Below are positions 1 to 8,367 of a stretch of 51,125 bases of DNA, in pieces. Each line of letters starts with the position of its first letter. Position 1 is the first letter of the stretch. The notes under the pieces were generated by a model. That model worked only from the letters and a program-made list of their open reading frames with translations. It did not search any database and was not told the DNA's origin. Made by a program: the position numbers and the translations under genes. This DNA is from Candidatus Equicola faecalis. Its GTDB lineage: Bacteria > Bacteroidota > Bacteroidia > Bacteroidales > Bacteroidaceae. The stretch lies in contig JAGHTU010000053.1 of NCBI GenBank assembly GCA_018065185.1, forward strand, positions 1 to 51,125. Reading direction: 5' to 3'.

Positions 1-28
1 AAAATATTATTGTCTGTCTCTTCATTTT

Positions 29-229
29 AGGTGGGTTCTATAAATTCATTTCTTGCGATTTTGAGTTTTGTTCCGAGCAGATTGCTGTGCGGAAGAAAGG
101 AATGATGCGGGCATCATGACTGACTGACAAACAGCAAGATGCCGAAACAAAGCCAAAAGTGCTGAAAAGAACGATATCACCCATATTTGAAAAATTATTG
201 TTTATTCGGTGAATTTATAGAACCCACCT
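29..229. repeat. Palindromic MITE-like element with 20-bp perfect terminal inverted repeats
   Basis: Bases 29-48 (AGGTGGGTTCTATAAATTCA) are the exact reverse complement of 210-229. Inside, a second imperfect inverted repeat pairs about 50-88 with about 131-170, and a central ATGATGC/GCATCAT hairpin sits at 102-117, so most of the element can fold into one long hairpin. No ORF of its own is visible. The right arm forms the last codons and the stop of the btuF-like gene. The pattern suggests a small non-autonomous mobile element; no target-site duplication was established. Confidence 0.7.
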
Positions 230-1295
230 TTAACCGTTTGTAATAACGCAGTCCGTGGGCAGAGTCGGGAGAGGCGAAAATTCTATCGTAGTCTTCCAAG
301 AGCCGTTCCGGATGGAAAGGCACTTCTTCATAGAATGGTATATAGGATGTATTACACCCATACACATTCCCCTTCTTGAAGGCCTTGAACATACGATAGG
401 CATCATTCTCTTTCGCCAGCTCGGAGAGTGTAAGGTCTTTTTTAGAGTTGTATTTGATGAGCCACACGTCAGCATTCAGATTCTTTTCTATCATAGTCTC
501 TAAAGGGAGAGGAATACTGCCACTGCGCTTGTCGCCGGCAAAGGCATACAGTCCGCCAGCATCGGCGATCATCTGCCCGAATGTGCTTCCCCCCCCAGGT
601 ACATACCATGCCGAGCCCTGTTTTTTGTCGGTAAGCACTTTTATGTTCTGTTTCCTGTTTGTCCGTTTTACGGCATTGTATTTCTTTTCAATAGCGCTGA
701 AGACGCGCTCTGCCTCTCTCTCTCTTCCCGTGAGGATGCCGTAAAACTTTATCCATTCAGCCCGTCCCAGTGCAGAGGTCTCCATGTAGTCTGCCGCCTC
801 AATGATAGGAATGCCCAGTTCTTCTACTTTTCCATATCCTCCACTGTTCTCAAATGGTGAGAGGAGGATGGCATCAGGCTTTGCCTGTATCACCTTTTCT
901 ATGTCGGGGTTCATGGCATTGCCACAGTCGATGATTTTACCTGCTCGGCAGAACTCATGCACCCATTGTGCCGTGATGTACTCTGTGTCGCAGACTCCTG
1001 CAATATGGTCTGCAACGCCGAGTTCGTGAAACAATGAAGTATGTATGGCAGTATAAACCACCATCTTTCTATAAGGTTTCCGAATCTCGTAGGTGTGGAG
1101 TGTGCGCCCGCTTTTCCATGGGTCGCGGATAGTAACCTTCGTGTAGTCTTTGTATCTGATGATTTCCAGCAGTTCGGCATAGCGCATCTCGATGGTGTCG
1201 CCAGCCTTATCTGCCGTCTCACCTTTTCCATGTGAGCAGGATGATGATGCCCACGACGATAAGAGCAGGATTATTATGATGACGGTCTGTTTCAC
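195..1295 (-). CDS. btuF: BtuF-like periplasmic cobalamin-binding lipoprotein of an ABC importer
   Basis: A 366-residue protein with a lipoprotein signal peptide (hydrophobic stretch, then SSSC with the lipobox cysteine at residue 20) and the body of the TroA/BtuF class of metal-chelate binding proteins. It would capture cobalamin in the periplasm and hand it to BtuCD, whose genes would lie beyond the left edge. The start is GTG at 1295, five bases after the stop of the upstream btuG-like gene, so the two are translated from one transcript. It is the third gene behind a cobalamin riboswitch, which supports cobalamin rather than heme or iron as ligand. The last ten residues (VGSINSPNKQ) and the stop codon come from a palindromic element at 29-229, so the C-terminus looks altered by insertion. 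A G8 run (589-596 on the complementary strand) lies inside the gene. Confidence 0.8.
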   Translation of the reverse strand: MKQTVIIIILLLSSWASSSCSHGKGETADKAGDTIEMRYAELLEIIRYKDYTKVTIRDPWKSGRTLHTYEIRKPYRKMVVYTAIHTSLFHELGVADHIAGVCDTEYITAQWVHEFCRAGKIIDCGNAMNPDIEKVIQAKPDAILLSPFENSGGYGKVEELGIPIIEAADYMETSALGRAEWIKFYGILTGREREAERVFSAIEKKYNAVKRTNRKQNIKVLTDKKQGSAWYVPGGGSTFGQMIADAGGLYAFAGDKRSGSIPLPLETMIEKNLNADVWLIKYNSKKDLTLSELAKENDAYRMFKAFKKGNVYGCNTSYIPFYEEVPFHPERLLEDYDRIFASPDSAHGLRYYKRLKVGSINSPNKQ

Positions 1296-1300
1296 TTCCG

Positions 1301-2386
1301 TTATTCGTAGATGATACCAGTATTGAAAATCATTCTGTGCGGACCCACGCCGACATCATATTTCGTACAGTATTTACCTTCGGAAGTGTATCTCACCACA
1401 TATCCGGGGGCACTGTAATCACCATATCCATACTGGCTTAGGTGGTAGGCTGTCATGAACACGTCGCCTGTCACTGGGTCAGCGGCAATATCCGACGGAT
1501 ATTCTATTTCCTTGCCTTCAATGAAAGGCATCGTCTGTTTCGCTGTCAGGTCATATACACCGTATGTTGCAGACGAGCCATCGAAAGGTGTGTCAATGTA
1601 GTATATTCGGTTCCCGTTTATTGCAAAACTTGTGCATTTGCAGAGTGGTGTCACTTCGTTTGTTGCACTTATCATCTGCAGCATCGGACTGACGTCTGCA
1701 TAGTTGCCCATAGACAAAACATAAAGCGCATGCCCGTCTGTCTCGATGCGTGTAGGGTTGTCAACGACAGGAATATCGCATATCTTTTCCATTGTTGTGG
1801 CATCAAGTTTGATAACATTTTTCTTATAGGAATAGTTCTGGTCGTATGCGTTGCACACATACAGATCACCATTGAAGAAGGTTATATCTTCAAGATAATC
1901 GCCTATCACATTGGATTCCGCTCTCTCTCCTGTGAGCAGGTTGAGCTTCGTCACTTTTCCTGTATATGACGTGATGTAGATGCACACATTTCCGCCCACC
2001 ACATTGCGTGGTGATTCCACGTGGATGGTGTCGGCAATGGTAAGGTCGCTTCTTAATATCCACACCAAATTCTCATCCGTAGCAGGAATAATCATCAGCT
2101 TTGGAATACCGTAATAAGCATTACTAAAGATTATTGCGTCGTTTGGCGTTCCACCCAGACTTTTCCCGTTGATGGTTTTGAACATATTGTTCGTCATGAT
2201 GTCAGTCTCATAATCCAGATATGACAGACTGCCGTCTATTCCGCTGTAGAAATTACCTTCGTTCAGCACGAATAGTCCGTCGCTCACTCTTACTGGTATT
2301 GGTATATACTCATCATCTGAATCGCAACTGTTGAAGACTGCCATACTGGCTAATGCCATCATAAGAAGTAAAAAATGTTTTTTCAT
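1301..2386 (-). CDS. btuG: BtuG-like surface cobalamin-binding beta-propeller lipoprotein
   Basis: 361 residues with a lipoprotein signal (cysteine at residue 21) followed at once by acidic residues (DSDDE), the kind of sequence that exports Bacteroidetes lipoproteins to the cell surface. The rest reads as repeated short beta strands typical of a YncE/DUF5074 seven-bladed propeller. In Bacteroides, BtuG proteins of this fold bind cobalamin very tightly on the surface and cap BtuB; the position between btuB (14 nt upstream) and btuF, behind a cobalamin riboswitch, fits that role. The family assignment rests on fold features and context; I cannot align it to a characterised BtuG here. A plain DUF5074 surface protein of other specificity is the alternative. 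Confidence 0.75.
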   Translation of the reverse strand: MKKHFLLLMMALASMAVFNSCDSDDEYIPIPVRVSDGLFVLNEGNFYSGIDGSLSYLDYETDIMTNNMFKTINGKSLGGTPNDAIIFSNAYYGIPKLMIIPATDENLVWILRSDLTIADTIHVESPRNVVGGNVCIYITSYTGKVTKLNLLTGERAESNVIGDYLEDITFFNGDLYVCNAYDQNYSYKKNVIKLDATTMEKICDIPVVDNPTRIETDGHALYVLSMGNYADVSPMLQMISATNEVTPLCKCTSFAINGNRIYYIDTPFDGSSATYGVYDLTAKQTMPFIEGKEIEYPSDIAADPVTGDVFMTAYHLSQYGYGDYSAPGYVVRYTSEGKYCTKYDVGVGPHRMIFNTGIIYE

Positions 2387-2400
2387 AATGTTTTATGTTT

Positions 2401-4371
2401 TTAGAATTTGATTGTGCCTGTGATTCTGAAGTTTCTGCCCGGCATAGGGTAGTGCACCACGATGTCGTATTGCTTGTCGAACACATTGTGAAGACTTGCT
2501 TTCAGTGTTGCCTCGGTTGTTGCCGAGAGACGGAATGTGCGATACATGCTGACACTCATTTCCATGAAGCCCGGCAGTCGTGTGCCTTCCGTATGCTCGT
2601 TTGTTGTCCACCGCGCACTCATGCCATCGCTCGTCACGCTGAGGTTTGCCCACGGATTGAGCCACGACAGCGTCATGCTACCACTGTGCACCGGTACGTA
2701 TGCCGTCTGATAACGGTAGTAGCGGTCGCGGTTTGTGGTGTTCTCCACATGTTGCATACTGTAGTTCCCCGTCAGTCCTATGCTATGCCGTGCTGTGAGT
2801 CGGCATTGGGTGTCTATTGTCGCATCCAGTCCGTAGATGTCTGTCTTGCCTATGTTTATGGTGCGCCATACAAAGGTGTTGATTGGAACGCTCACAATTT
2901 TGTCTCTCACCTTGTTATAGTAGATGTCAAGTGTGATGGCTGTGCGCCACGTGCAGACATCGCTAAGGATGGCTGGGGTTGACCATGTCAGTCCCACGTT
3001 CCATTGGCTTGCTTTCTCCGGTCGCAGATCTTGTGTGCCGAGATGAAAGAAATACAGTTCGTTGAATGTCGGCATACGGAAGATGTCTTTCCATGAGGCA
3101 CGTAGAAAGAAATTGTCTGTCAGGGAGTAAGATACTGCCACAGATGGCGACATCCGATGTGCCTCGCCCATATAGTCGGAACGCAGTATGCGCCCCGTAA
3201 GGGTCAGCCTGTGGCTTGACAGCTTTGCAGCCAGACACTGCAGGAGTGATGTTCGATTGTGGTGGGATGCGTCAATGGATGAATTGATGTTGTTTTCAAT
3301 GCAATCCAAAGAATAGTTGAATGCCAGCCATTGTGTAGGCATATATAGCAGTGCGAGACTGCCGTAGTATTCTCTTTGCCAGTATTCGGCGGACGACATA
3401 CCGCCACTTGGCTTACCGTTATGGTAGTCGCTTGTTGCCCAATTGAACTTTCCGTTTATCATCACCGACAGCTTCTCCGTCATTCGCCCCTTATACTGTG
3501 CTTGTGCAAAAGCATTACGCTCGCGCAGATGCTCATCATTCTCATTGGTGTAGTAATGTACTGCACCAGGCAGTTCGCGCTCGTTGTCGTAGTAATAAAC
3601 TTTTGCTGTGAGCATGGCATTTGTAGCGGTCTTTATGCGTGCGTTAAGTTCAGCATGCCCTTGAGTGACGGTTGAGTTGGCACGCTTCTCCCGTGTCTCG
3701 GTCATATAGTTCTGCAACGTGAACGGATAGCGGTTATCGGCATGGAGGAAGTCGGCATCAATGCCCACTATTGTTTTGGGGCTGATACTCTCGTTTATGT
3801 TGAATGACGGGTTAAAGAATCCCCAGCTGCCGGTGGTGACGTGTGCCGTACGTTCCGTTTCATGCTTTGTCTCTATGGCGAGTGTTGCTGCCGATGTCAT
3901 GTTACGTGCTGGCAGGAAGATGTTTGACTCATCGCCTATTGACAGTTGCATACTGCTGATATTTTCCGGTGAATAGCGTTGCAGGTCTATCTCTCCGCTC
4001 TGACAGTCGCTCAGCATTATCCCATCATAACTGATGCCTGTGTGCTGACTGCCGAAACCGCGTGCCGAGATGGTCTTCACACCACCTGCGCCACCATAGT
4101 CGCGTAGCGTCACTCCCGGCAGACGACGCATGGCATCCGAGATGTCGGTGATGCCAAGTCTGTTCACTTCCTGTGAGTTGAGCCTATAAAGTGGGGCTGT
4201 GGAAGTGATGACGTTATGCGTCTTCCCCACAACCGTCACTTCCGTGATAGTGTCTGGCACTCCACAACTACTCTCATGAGCTGAGCTCCGAGCATCAGGC
4301 ATCACTTCAGCAAATGCCGACATACATAGCGCACAAAGCGCAACAAAACCTATAAGCTTGTTTCTTTTCAT
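2401..4371 (-). CDS. btuB: BtuB-type TonB-dependent outer-membrane cobalamin receptor
   Basis: A 656-residue TonB-dependent receptor: signal peptide (about residues 1-22), a TonB-box-like stretch (ITEVTVVGKT), a plug domain containing MRRLPGVTLRDYGG and the family-typical ARGFGSQHTGISYDGI region, then a long 22-strand barrel ending in a C-terminal phenylalanine. It would carry cobalamin across the outer membrane using TonB energy. It is the first gene of the operon, with a cobalamin riboswitch directly upstream, so expression should fall when cobalamin is plentiful. Its length is near that of short BtuB receptors and well below the SusC type (about 1000 residues), which argues against glycan import. 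Confidence 0.9.
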   Translation of the reverse strand: MKRNKLIGFVALCALCMSAFAEVMPDARSSAHESSCGVPDTITEVTVVGKTHNVITSTAPLYRLNSQEVNRLGITDISDAMRRLPGVTLRDYGGAGGVKTISARGFGSQHTGISYDGIMLSDCQSGEIDLQRYSPENISSMQLSIGDESNIFLPARNMTSAATLAIETKHETERTAHVTTGSWGFFNPSFNINESISPKTIVGIDADFLHADNRYPFTLQNYMTETREKRANSTVTQGHAELNARIKTATNAMLTAKVYYYDNERELPGAVHYYTNENDEHLRERNAFAQAQYKGRMTEKLSVMINGKFNWATSDYHNGKPSGGMSSAEYWQREYYGSLALLYMPTQWLAFNYSLDCIENNINSSIDASHHNRTSLLQCLAAKLSSHRLTLTGRILRSDYMGEAHRMSPSVAVSYSLTDNFFLRASWKDIFRMPTFNELYFFHLGTQDLRPEKASQWNVGLTWSTPAILSDVCTWRTAITLDIYYNKVRDKIVSVPINTFVWRTINIGKTDIYGLDATIDTQCRLTARHSIGLTGNYSMQHVENTTNRDRYYRYQTAYVPVHSGSMTLSWLNPWANLSVTSDGMSARWTTNEHTEGTRLPGFMEMSVSMYRTFRLSATTEATLKASLHNVFDKQYDIVVHYPMPGRNFRITGTIKF

Positions 4372-4380
4372 TGTTCCTAC

Positions 4381-4398
4381 GTCCTAACCCAAGAGGAC
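4381..4398 (-). promoter_or_regulatory. Hairpin before btuB start, probable riboswitch expression platform
   Basis: On the minus strand GTCCT and AGGAC pair around the loop CTTGGGTT. The hairpin lies between the aptamer and the btuB ATG, ending about 9 nt before it, next to the purine-rich TAGGAAC. This is the position of the L13 hairpin that docks with the aptamer in cobalamin riboswitches and hides the ribosome site. The docking partner was not mapped. Confidence 0.5.
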
Positions 4399-4418
4399 AT
4401 AAAATCGTTTTTAGTGCA

Positions 4419-4572
4419 ACGGCAGGTCTTCTGACTTATCACTTTATGCAAACGTCTTCCCGAACTTGTGTGTCAGTGACTTTCTGTGTTTGCATATTTG
4501 CGTGGATTACAGCTGCTGGACAGTCGAGGATTCTCACCTCATTCCCTCTTTCCTAACTGTGTTAACCAATTG
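4419..4572 (-). ncRNA. Cobalamin (B12) riboswitch aptamer
   Basis: Read on the minus strand, the leader contains the conserved blocks of the cobalamin aptamer in order: GGTGAGAATCC, GACTGTCCAGCAGCTGTAA, a GTCACTG block, TTCGGGAAGACG, and finally AGTCAGAAGACCTGCC (B12 box region, about 4421-4437). These match the family consensus closely. It precedes btuB and would repress the btuB-btuG-btuF operon when cobalamin binds. Confidence 0.93.
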
Positions 4573-4578
4573 CAAATG

Positions 4579-4610
4579 CAAAGATACGACTTTTATTTTA
4601 CGCAACCAAA
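4579..4610 (-). promoter_or_regulatory. Bacteroidetes promoter for the btu operon
   Basis: The minus strand shows TTTG (4607-4610), 20 bp, then TATCTTTG (4579-4586), matching the TTTG-n19/20-TAnnTTTG promoter. The predicted start lies just before the riboswitch aptamer. Confidence 0.8.
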
Positions 4611-4984
4611 TATCATTTGTAATAATTTGCATAAAAACTCTGCTTCCCTCGCGCGCGGGCGCGTATATATATAATAAGGTATAACACTCTAATATAGTTA
4701 TGAGTTATAAAATATGAGTTAGGAAATTATGAAAGCCCCCCATTAAACCATCATAAATCTCAAGACTCTCTGCGTTCTCTGCTCCAAATCTTGAGACATC
4801 GAAGATGGTTTTGCTGAAAAGATGTGCCTTTAGCAAGCTTGCTTGCATAGAGGCATATATTTTCTGACAACACTTCGAAAGAGGCAAGATTTGCTCTGCG
4901 AGAAAAACAGAAAACCGACTCTACCGAAACATAAACAAGAAGCGAGGAACAGAAAAAAGGTTCTGCAAGAAGAGGTAAAAATCA
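4611..4984. other. Gene-free stretch with nested inverted repeats
   Basis: No convincing gene. Two perfect 8-bp inverted repeats are nested: AAACCATC (4745-4752) with GATGGTTT (4804-4811), and TCTCAAGA (4758-4765) with TCTTGAGA (4789-4796). A GC-alternating then TA-alternating tract lies at about 4651-4672. Confidence 0.55.
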
Positions 4985-5385
4985 GTGAAACGGACGCATG
5001 ATTTTTGACAAACGCACGATTGCTTTTCGACAAGCGCTCGATTGGGCTTCGACAAACGCTCGTTTAGGTCTCGACAAACGCTCGTTTGTGCCTCGTCTTC
5101 CCATCGTTTGTGAGCAGTCAAGCGGAGGTTCGTTTCCAGTCGTCCGAAGTCGCGGAATATCTGTTCCAATCGAGGGGATTCCTTGATGCTTTCTTGGGGG
5201 TCTTCCGATGCTGTCGAGGGGCTCTCCCGTTGCCCTCTATGGCATCCCTTCGATGGTTATACGAGACTCCTGCGATGGGAATCCGAACTCCCTTCGATGG
5301 TTTTACGACATCCCCTTGATGGAAATCCGCCTCTAATTGATGAGAATCCAAGTTCTCCTCAATGGAAATCGGATATGCCGAAAAA
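4985..5385. repeat. Degenerate array of about 18 units with 22-bp period
   Basis: The left part repeats a unit close to TCGACAAACGCTCGTTTGTG (best copies between 5047 and 5092). The right part repeats a unit close to TCCCTTCGATGGTTATACGA (5210-5385). Units drift in sequence but keep a 21-23 bp step across the whole block. There are no spacers between units, so it is not a CRISPR. The step is not a multiple of three and the short reading frames crossing it look like by-products. Confidence 0.7.
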
Positions 5386-5402
5386 GTTTTTTGCTTTTTT
5401 AT

Positions 5403-5433
5403 TTTGTATTATCTTTGGCTCGCATTATATTTG
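5403..5433 (+). promoter_or_regulatory. Bacteroidetes promoter for the small protein/GH25 pair
   Basis: TTTG at 5403-5406, 19 bp, then TATATTTG at 5426-5433; the first ATG follows at 5459. It lies directly after the 22-bp repeat array. Confidence 0.75.
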
Positions 5434-5458
5434 CAAGTAGAAGTAATAAAAATAACCT

Positions 5459-5731
5459 ATGGCGAACAAACGAGATTTGAAGAAACTTATCAACTATTCC
5501 TCATCGGAACTCTTTGCAGAATGTATTGCTGTGTCGCTGTATAGTAGTAGTCCCGAGCAGGAGAATGTGGACTCTCTCTTGCGGAGCATCATTGACATGC
5601 GCAACGACTATGTGGAGCGTATATGTCACGTGGAGCCAGGAAAGAATCCGAAGGAATATTTTGATGCATTGATACAAGATTTCAATCAACAGATAGGTGA
5701 AGTATTGGAACAGATAAATAGTCTGAACTAA
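5459..5731 (+). CDS. Small helical protein of unknown function
   Basis: 90 residues, hydrophilic and mostly helix-forming, with no signal peptide, membrane segment or cysteine pair pattern. I do not recognise a family. A good promoter lies 25 bp upstream, and its stop codon is directly followed by the ATG of the GH25-type gene (TAAATG), so the two are one transcript and probably translationally coupled. The coupling suggests a shared context, but no function can be drawn from it. Confidence 0.75.
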   Translation: MANKRDLKKLINYSSSELFAECIAVSLYSSSPEQENVDSLLRSIIDMRNDYVERICHVEPGKNPKEYFDALIQDFNQQIGEVLEQINSLN

Positions 5732-6538
5732 ATGCCCAATAGTCACCTTTCGTCAGAGCCACGACTCCCATCTCACAGACCATCAAAGAGGATGGTGGTG
5801 TTGATTTTGTTAGGAATAGTGGTTTATACAGGCTTGCTATATTTTATCCTTGTGGGTCCATCAAGTTTTAGATGGAAAGCCATATTTGGTGACCCTATAT
5901 ATCCAGAAAACTATAACATTCACGGCATTGACATCAGTCACCATCAAGCTGAAGTGGACTGGGAAGTGGTGGCAAATGAAGCCGAAGTGAATGGCGACCC
6001 AATCACCTTTGTCATCATCAAGGCAACAGAGGGCTCAAACCGTTTCGACAGTCTGTTTAATGAAAATTTTTACCATGCCAAGTCGCAGGGATTGATTTGT
6101 GGGGCATATCATTTTTGGAGTAACCATACATCAGCCAAGCAACAAGCCGTGTTTTTTATGGATAACGTGCATCTGCAGGAGGGCGATTTGCCTCCTGTGC
6201 TTGACGTGGAGCAGTATGATGAACAGCTGACAAAACAAGAGTTCTGCCAGAATGTTCTCACATGGTTGAAAATCGTTGAAGACCATTTCGGTGCAACACC
6301 TATTATATATACAGGACTCAAATTCAAGAAAAAATATCTTGACGGAAAGGAGTTCGATCACTTCCCTTACTGGATAGCACATTATTATACGAAAGACTTG
6401 GGGTATGACGGAGAATGGAAATTTTGGCAACATACCGATGTGGGGCATCTAAAGGGAGTGAAAGGGTATGTGGATTTGAATGTTTATAATGGTAGTTATT
6501 ACGACTTGCAACAACTGACATTGCGAATGACAGACTAA
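5732..6538 (+). CDS. Membrane-anchored GH25-family lysozyme-like muramidase
   Basis: 268 residues: a short basic N-terminus, one transmembrane segment (about residues 20-42, VVLILLGIVVYTGLLYFILV), then a GH25 domain. GH25 marks visible are HGIDISHHQ at the domain start (first catalytic-site Asp) and PPVLDVEQYDE (the Asp-x-Glu pair of the active site), then YWIAHYY and the late WQHTDVG strand. Proteins of this family cut the MurNAc-GlcNAc bond of peptidoglycan. The anchor places the domain in the periplasm, fitting a cell-wall remodelling role. It starts on the base after the preceding gene's stop codon. Confidence 0.88.
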   Translation: MPNSHLSSEPRLPSHRPSKRMVVLILLGIVVYTGLLYFILVGPSSFRWKAIFGDPIYPENYNIHGIDISHHQAEVDWEVVANEAEVNGDPITFVIIKATEGSNRFDSLFNENFYHAKSQGLICGAYHFWSNHTSAKQQAVFFMDNVHLQEGDLPPVLDVEQYDEQLTKQEFCQNVLTWLKIVEDHFGATPIIYTGLKFKKKYLDGKEFDHFPYWIAHYYTKDLGYDGEWKFWQHTDVGHLKGVKGYVDLNVYNGSYYDLQQLTLRMTD

Positions 6539-6572
6539 AGATGTATTCTATAAATAAAAAAAATCGATGACT

Positions 6573-7442
6573 ATGAAAAATAAGATTTTACTGACCGTTG
6601 TTTTATTTGCTGTCTCTTTTCTTTTTGCAATGGCTCAGCCACAATGGGGTAGAGGTGTGAATAAGATTATGCTCTGGCAGGATGGATTTCCTGAGAAGGA
6701 GTATGTGGCAAAACCATCCGACTTTCAGAAGAAAATGCTACCATCGGATTTCATGGAGGCAAAGTTAGAAGTGTATAAGGCACAAAACCCAAACGGACTG
6801 TGTATTCTTGAATGCCCGGGTGGAGGATATACGATGCTTTCCGACTCACACGAAGGCCGACAGATGGCAGGATGGTTCAATTCGCTTGGCATCACTTATT
6901 GTGTACTGGAATACCGTATGCCTTTCGGCTTCTCCCATGTGCCACTTCACGATGCAGAACGTGCGATGCAGATTATAAGGGAAAATGCTGAGGAGTGGGG
7001 CATACAGAAGATTGGTGTCATGGGATGTTCTGCTGGTGGGCATCTTGCATCAACCTTAGCCACTCACTATTCTTCGGCTGAGATGCGTCCAGACTTCCAG
7101 ATACTGCTATATCCTGTTATCACGATGGACAGGACATACACCCACATGGGGTCATTTGAAAATCTGCTTGGTACGAATCCGCCACAGGAACTCATTGACG
7201 AGTTTTCTAACGAGAAACACGTAAACGCTTCTACGCCACCAGCAATACTGATACTCTCAGCAGATGATAATGTGGTGAATCCAAAGAATAGTATTGAATA
7301 CTACTACGCCTTGCGTCAGGCTGGTGTCAGCGCATCATTACATATCTACCCACTTGGAGGACATGGCTATGGCAATGGCGACTTCTTTCCTTATAAACGT
7401 GAATGGACGGAAGTGGTAGAGAAATGGCTGAGGCAGTTTTGA
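6573..7442 (+). CDS. Secreted alpha/beta hydrolase, esterase/lipase-like
   Basis: 289 residues from the ATG at 6573, which gives a standard signal peptide ending in AMA before QPQW; an ATG at 6567 would add two residues. The fold marks are the oxyanion-hole loop ECPGGGYTM, the nucleophile elbow GCSAGG, the acid in SADDNVV and the base in GGHGYG. This is the acetyl-esterase-like class often attached to hemicellulose use in Bacteroidetes. The substrate cannot be read from sequence; deacetylation of plant polysaccharide fragments is an inference from secretion and from the other plant-wall enzymes in the window. Confidence 0.82.
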   Translation: MKNKILLTVVLFAVSFLFAMAQPQWGRGVNKIMLWQDGFPEKEYVAKPSDFQKKMLPSDFMEAKLEVYKAQNPNGLCILECPGGGYTMLSDSHEGRQMAGWFNSLGITYCVLEYRMPFGFSHVPLHDAERAMQIIRENAEEWGIQKIGVMGCSAGGHLASTLATHYSSAEMRPDFQILLYPVITMDRTYTHMGSFENLLGTNPPQELIDEFSNEKHVNASTPPAILILSADDNVVNPKNSIEYYYALRQAGVSASLHIYPLGGHGYGNGDFFPYKREWTEVVEKWLRQF

Positions 7443-7445
7443 CCA

Positions 7446-8327
7446 CTATAGTGCCATAAGTCTCTTGCGGAGCATATCCGTAAACTCATGGTTTTTGACT
7501 TTCCACTTTGGAGCGATAACAAGGTGCGTGGGCGACTGAGAAACGAACCTCTCAAGGATGATGTCTTTGCGCAGGCGCATGATATATTGCGTGAGAAGGT
7601 CAATGTATTCTTCTAATGTAAAAGTGTGAAAGGGAGCTTCGGCATACATCTCTGCAAGTCGTGTACCGCGTATTATCTGCATTTGATGTATCTTTAGAAT
7701 GTCCAGCGGTAGGGTAGAGATGATGTCTGCCCCTTGAAGAATATCAGCCTTTTCTTCTCCCGGCAATCCGAGTATGACATGACCTGCAGTCAGTATGCCA
7801 CGTTTATGAGTTTCTTCAATGGCATGGCGCGTACAAGCGAAATCGTGCCCGCGGTTGATTCTTCTTAATGTGGCATCCTCACAACTCTCGATACCATATT
7901 CTATGGTTACGAAGCATTTGCGAGATAGGGAGGCAAAATAATCCAGTTTCTGCTCATTGATGCAGTCGGGGCGTGTGCCGATGACGAGTCCTACAACATC
8001 TGCTACGGCAAGTGCCTCTTCATATTTCCTTTGCAGTTCGGGAAGCGAATCATAAGTGTTGGAATATGCTTGAAAGTATGCAAGGTATTTCATTTCAGGG
8101 TATTTCTGCCCGAAGAACTGCTTTCCTTCTTCAATCTGCTGGGTGATAGTTTTCCTGCGGTTGCAATATGATGGGTTGAATGTCCTGTTGTCGCAGAAGA
8201 TACAACCACCAGTTCCTACTGCCCCATCACGATTGGGGCATGTGAATCCGGCATCAACGGATATTTTCTGTACCCGAAAGGGGAACTGTTCTCTTATCCA
8301 TGAACTGTAATCACGGTAGGTAATCAT
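7446..8327 (-). CDS. YhcC/TIGR01212-type radical SAM protein
   Basis: 293 residues. The N-terminal CPNRDGAVGTGGCIFC supplies the three cysteines for the 4Fe-4S cluster in the wide-spaced arrangement typical of the TIGR01212 (YhcC) branch rather than the usual CxxxCxxC. Later segments (ATLRRINRGHDF, GHVILGLPGEE) match the radical SAM barrel of this family. The reaction of the family is not established. It ends 3 bp from the stop of the convergent hydrolase gene. Confidence 0.85.
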   Translation of the reverse strand: MITYRDYSSWIREQFPFRVQKISVDAGFTCPNRDGAVGTGGCIFCDNRTFNPSYCNRRKTITQQIEEGKQFFGQKYPEMKYLAYFQAYSNTYDSLPELQRKYEEALAVADVVGLVIGTRPDCINEQKLDYFASLSRKCFVTIEYGIESCEDATLRRINRGHDFACTRHAIEETHKRGILTAGHVILGLPGEEKADILQGADIISTLPLDILKIHQMQIIRGTRLAEMYAEAPFHTFTLEEYIDLLTQYIMRLRKDIILERFVSQSPTHLVIAPKWKVKNHEFTDMLRKRLMAL

Positions 8328-8367
8328 TCTGTATGTGCTGTAATCTCAAAAAAAACTGACGCCTGTA

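Noticed and set aside
4985..5385. CRISPR or protein-coding repeat
   Set aside because: No unique spacers; the period is not a multiple of three and the frames crossing it have no family features.
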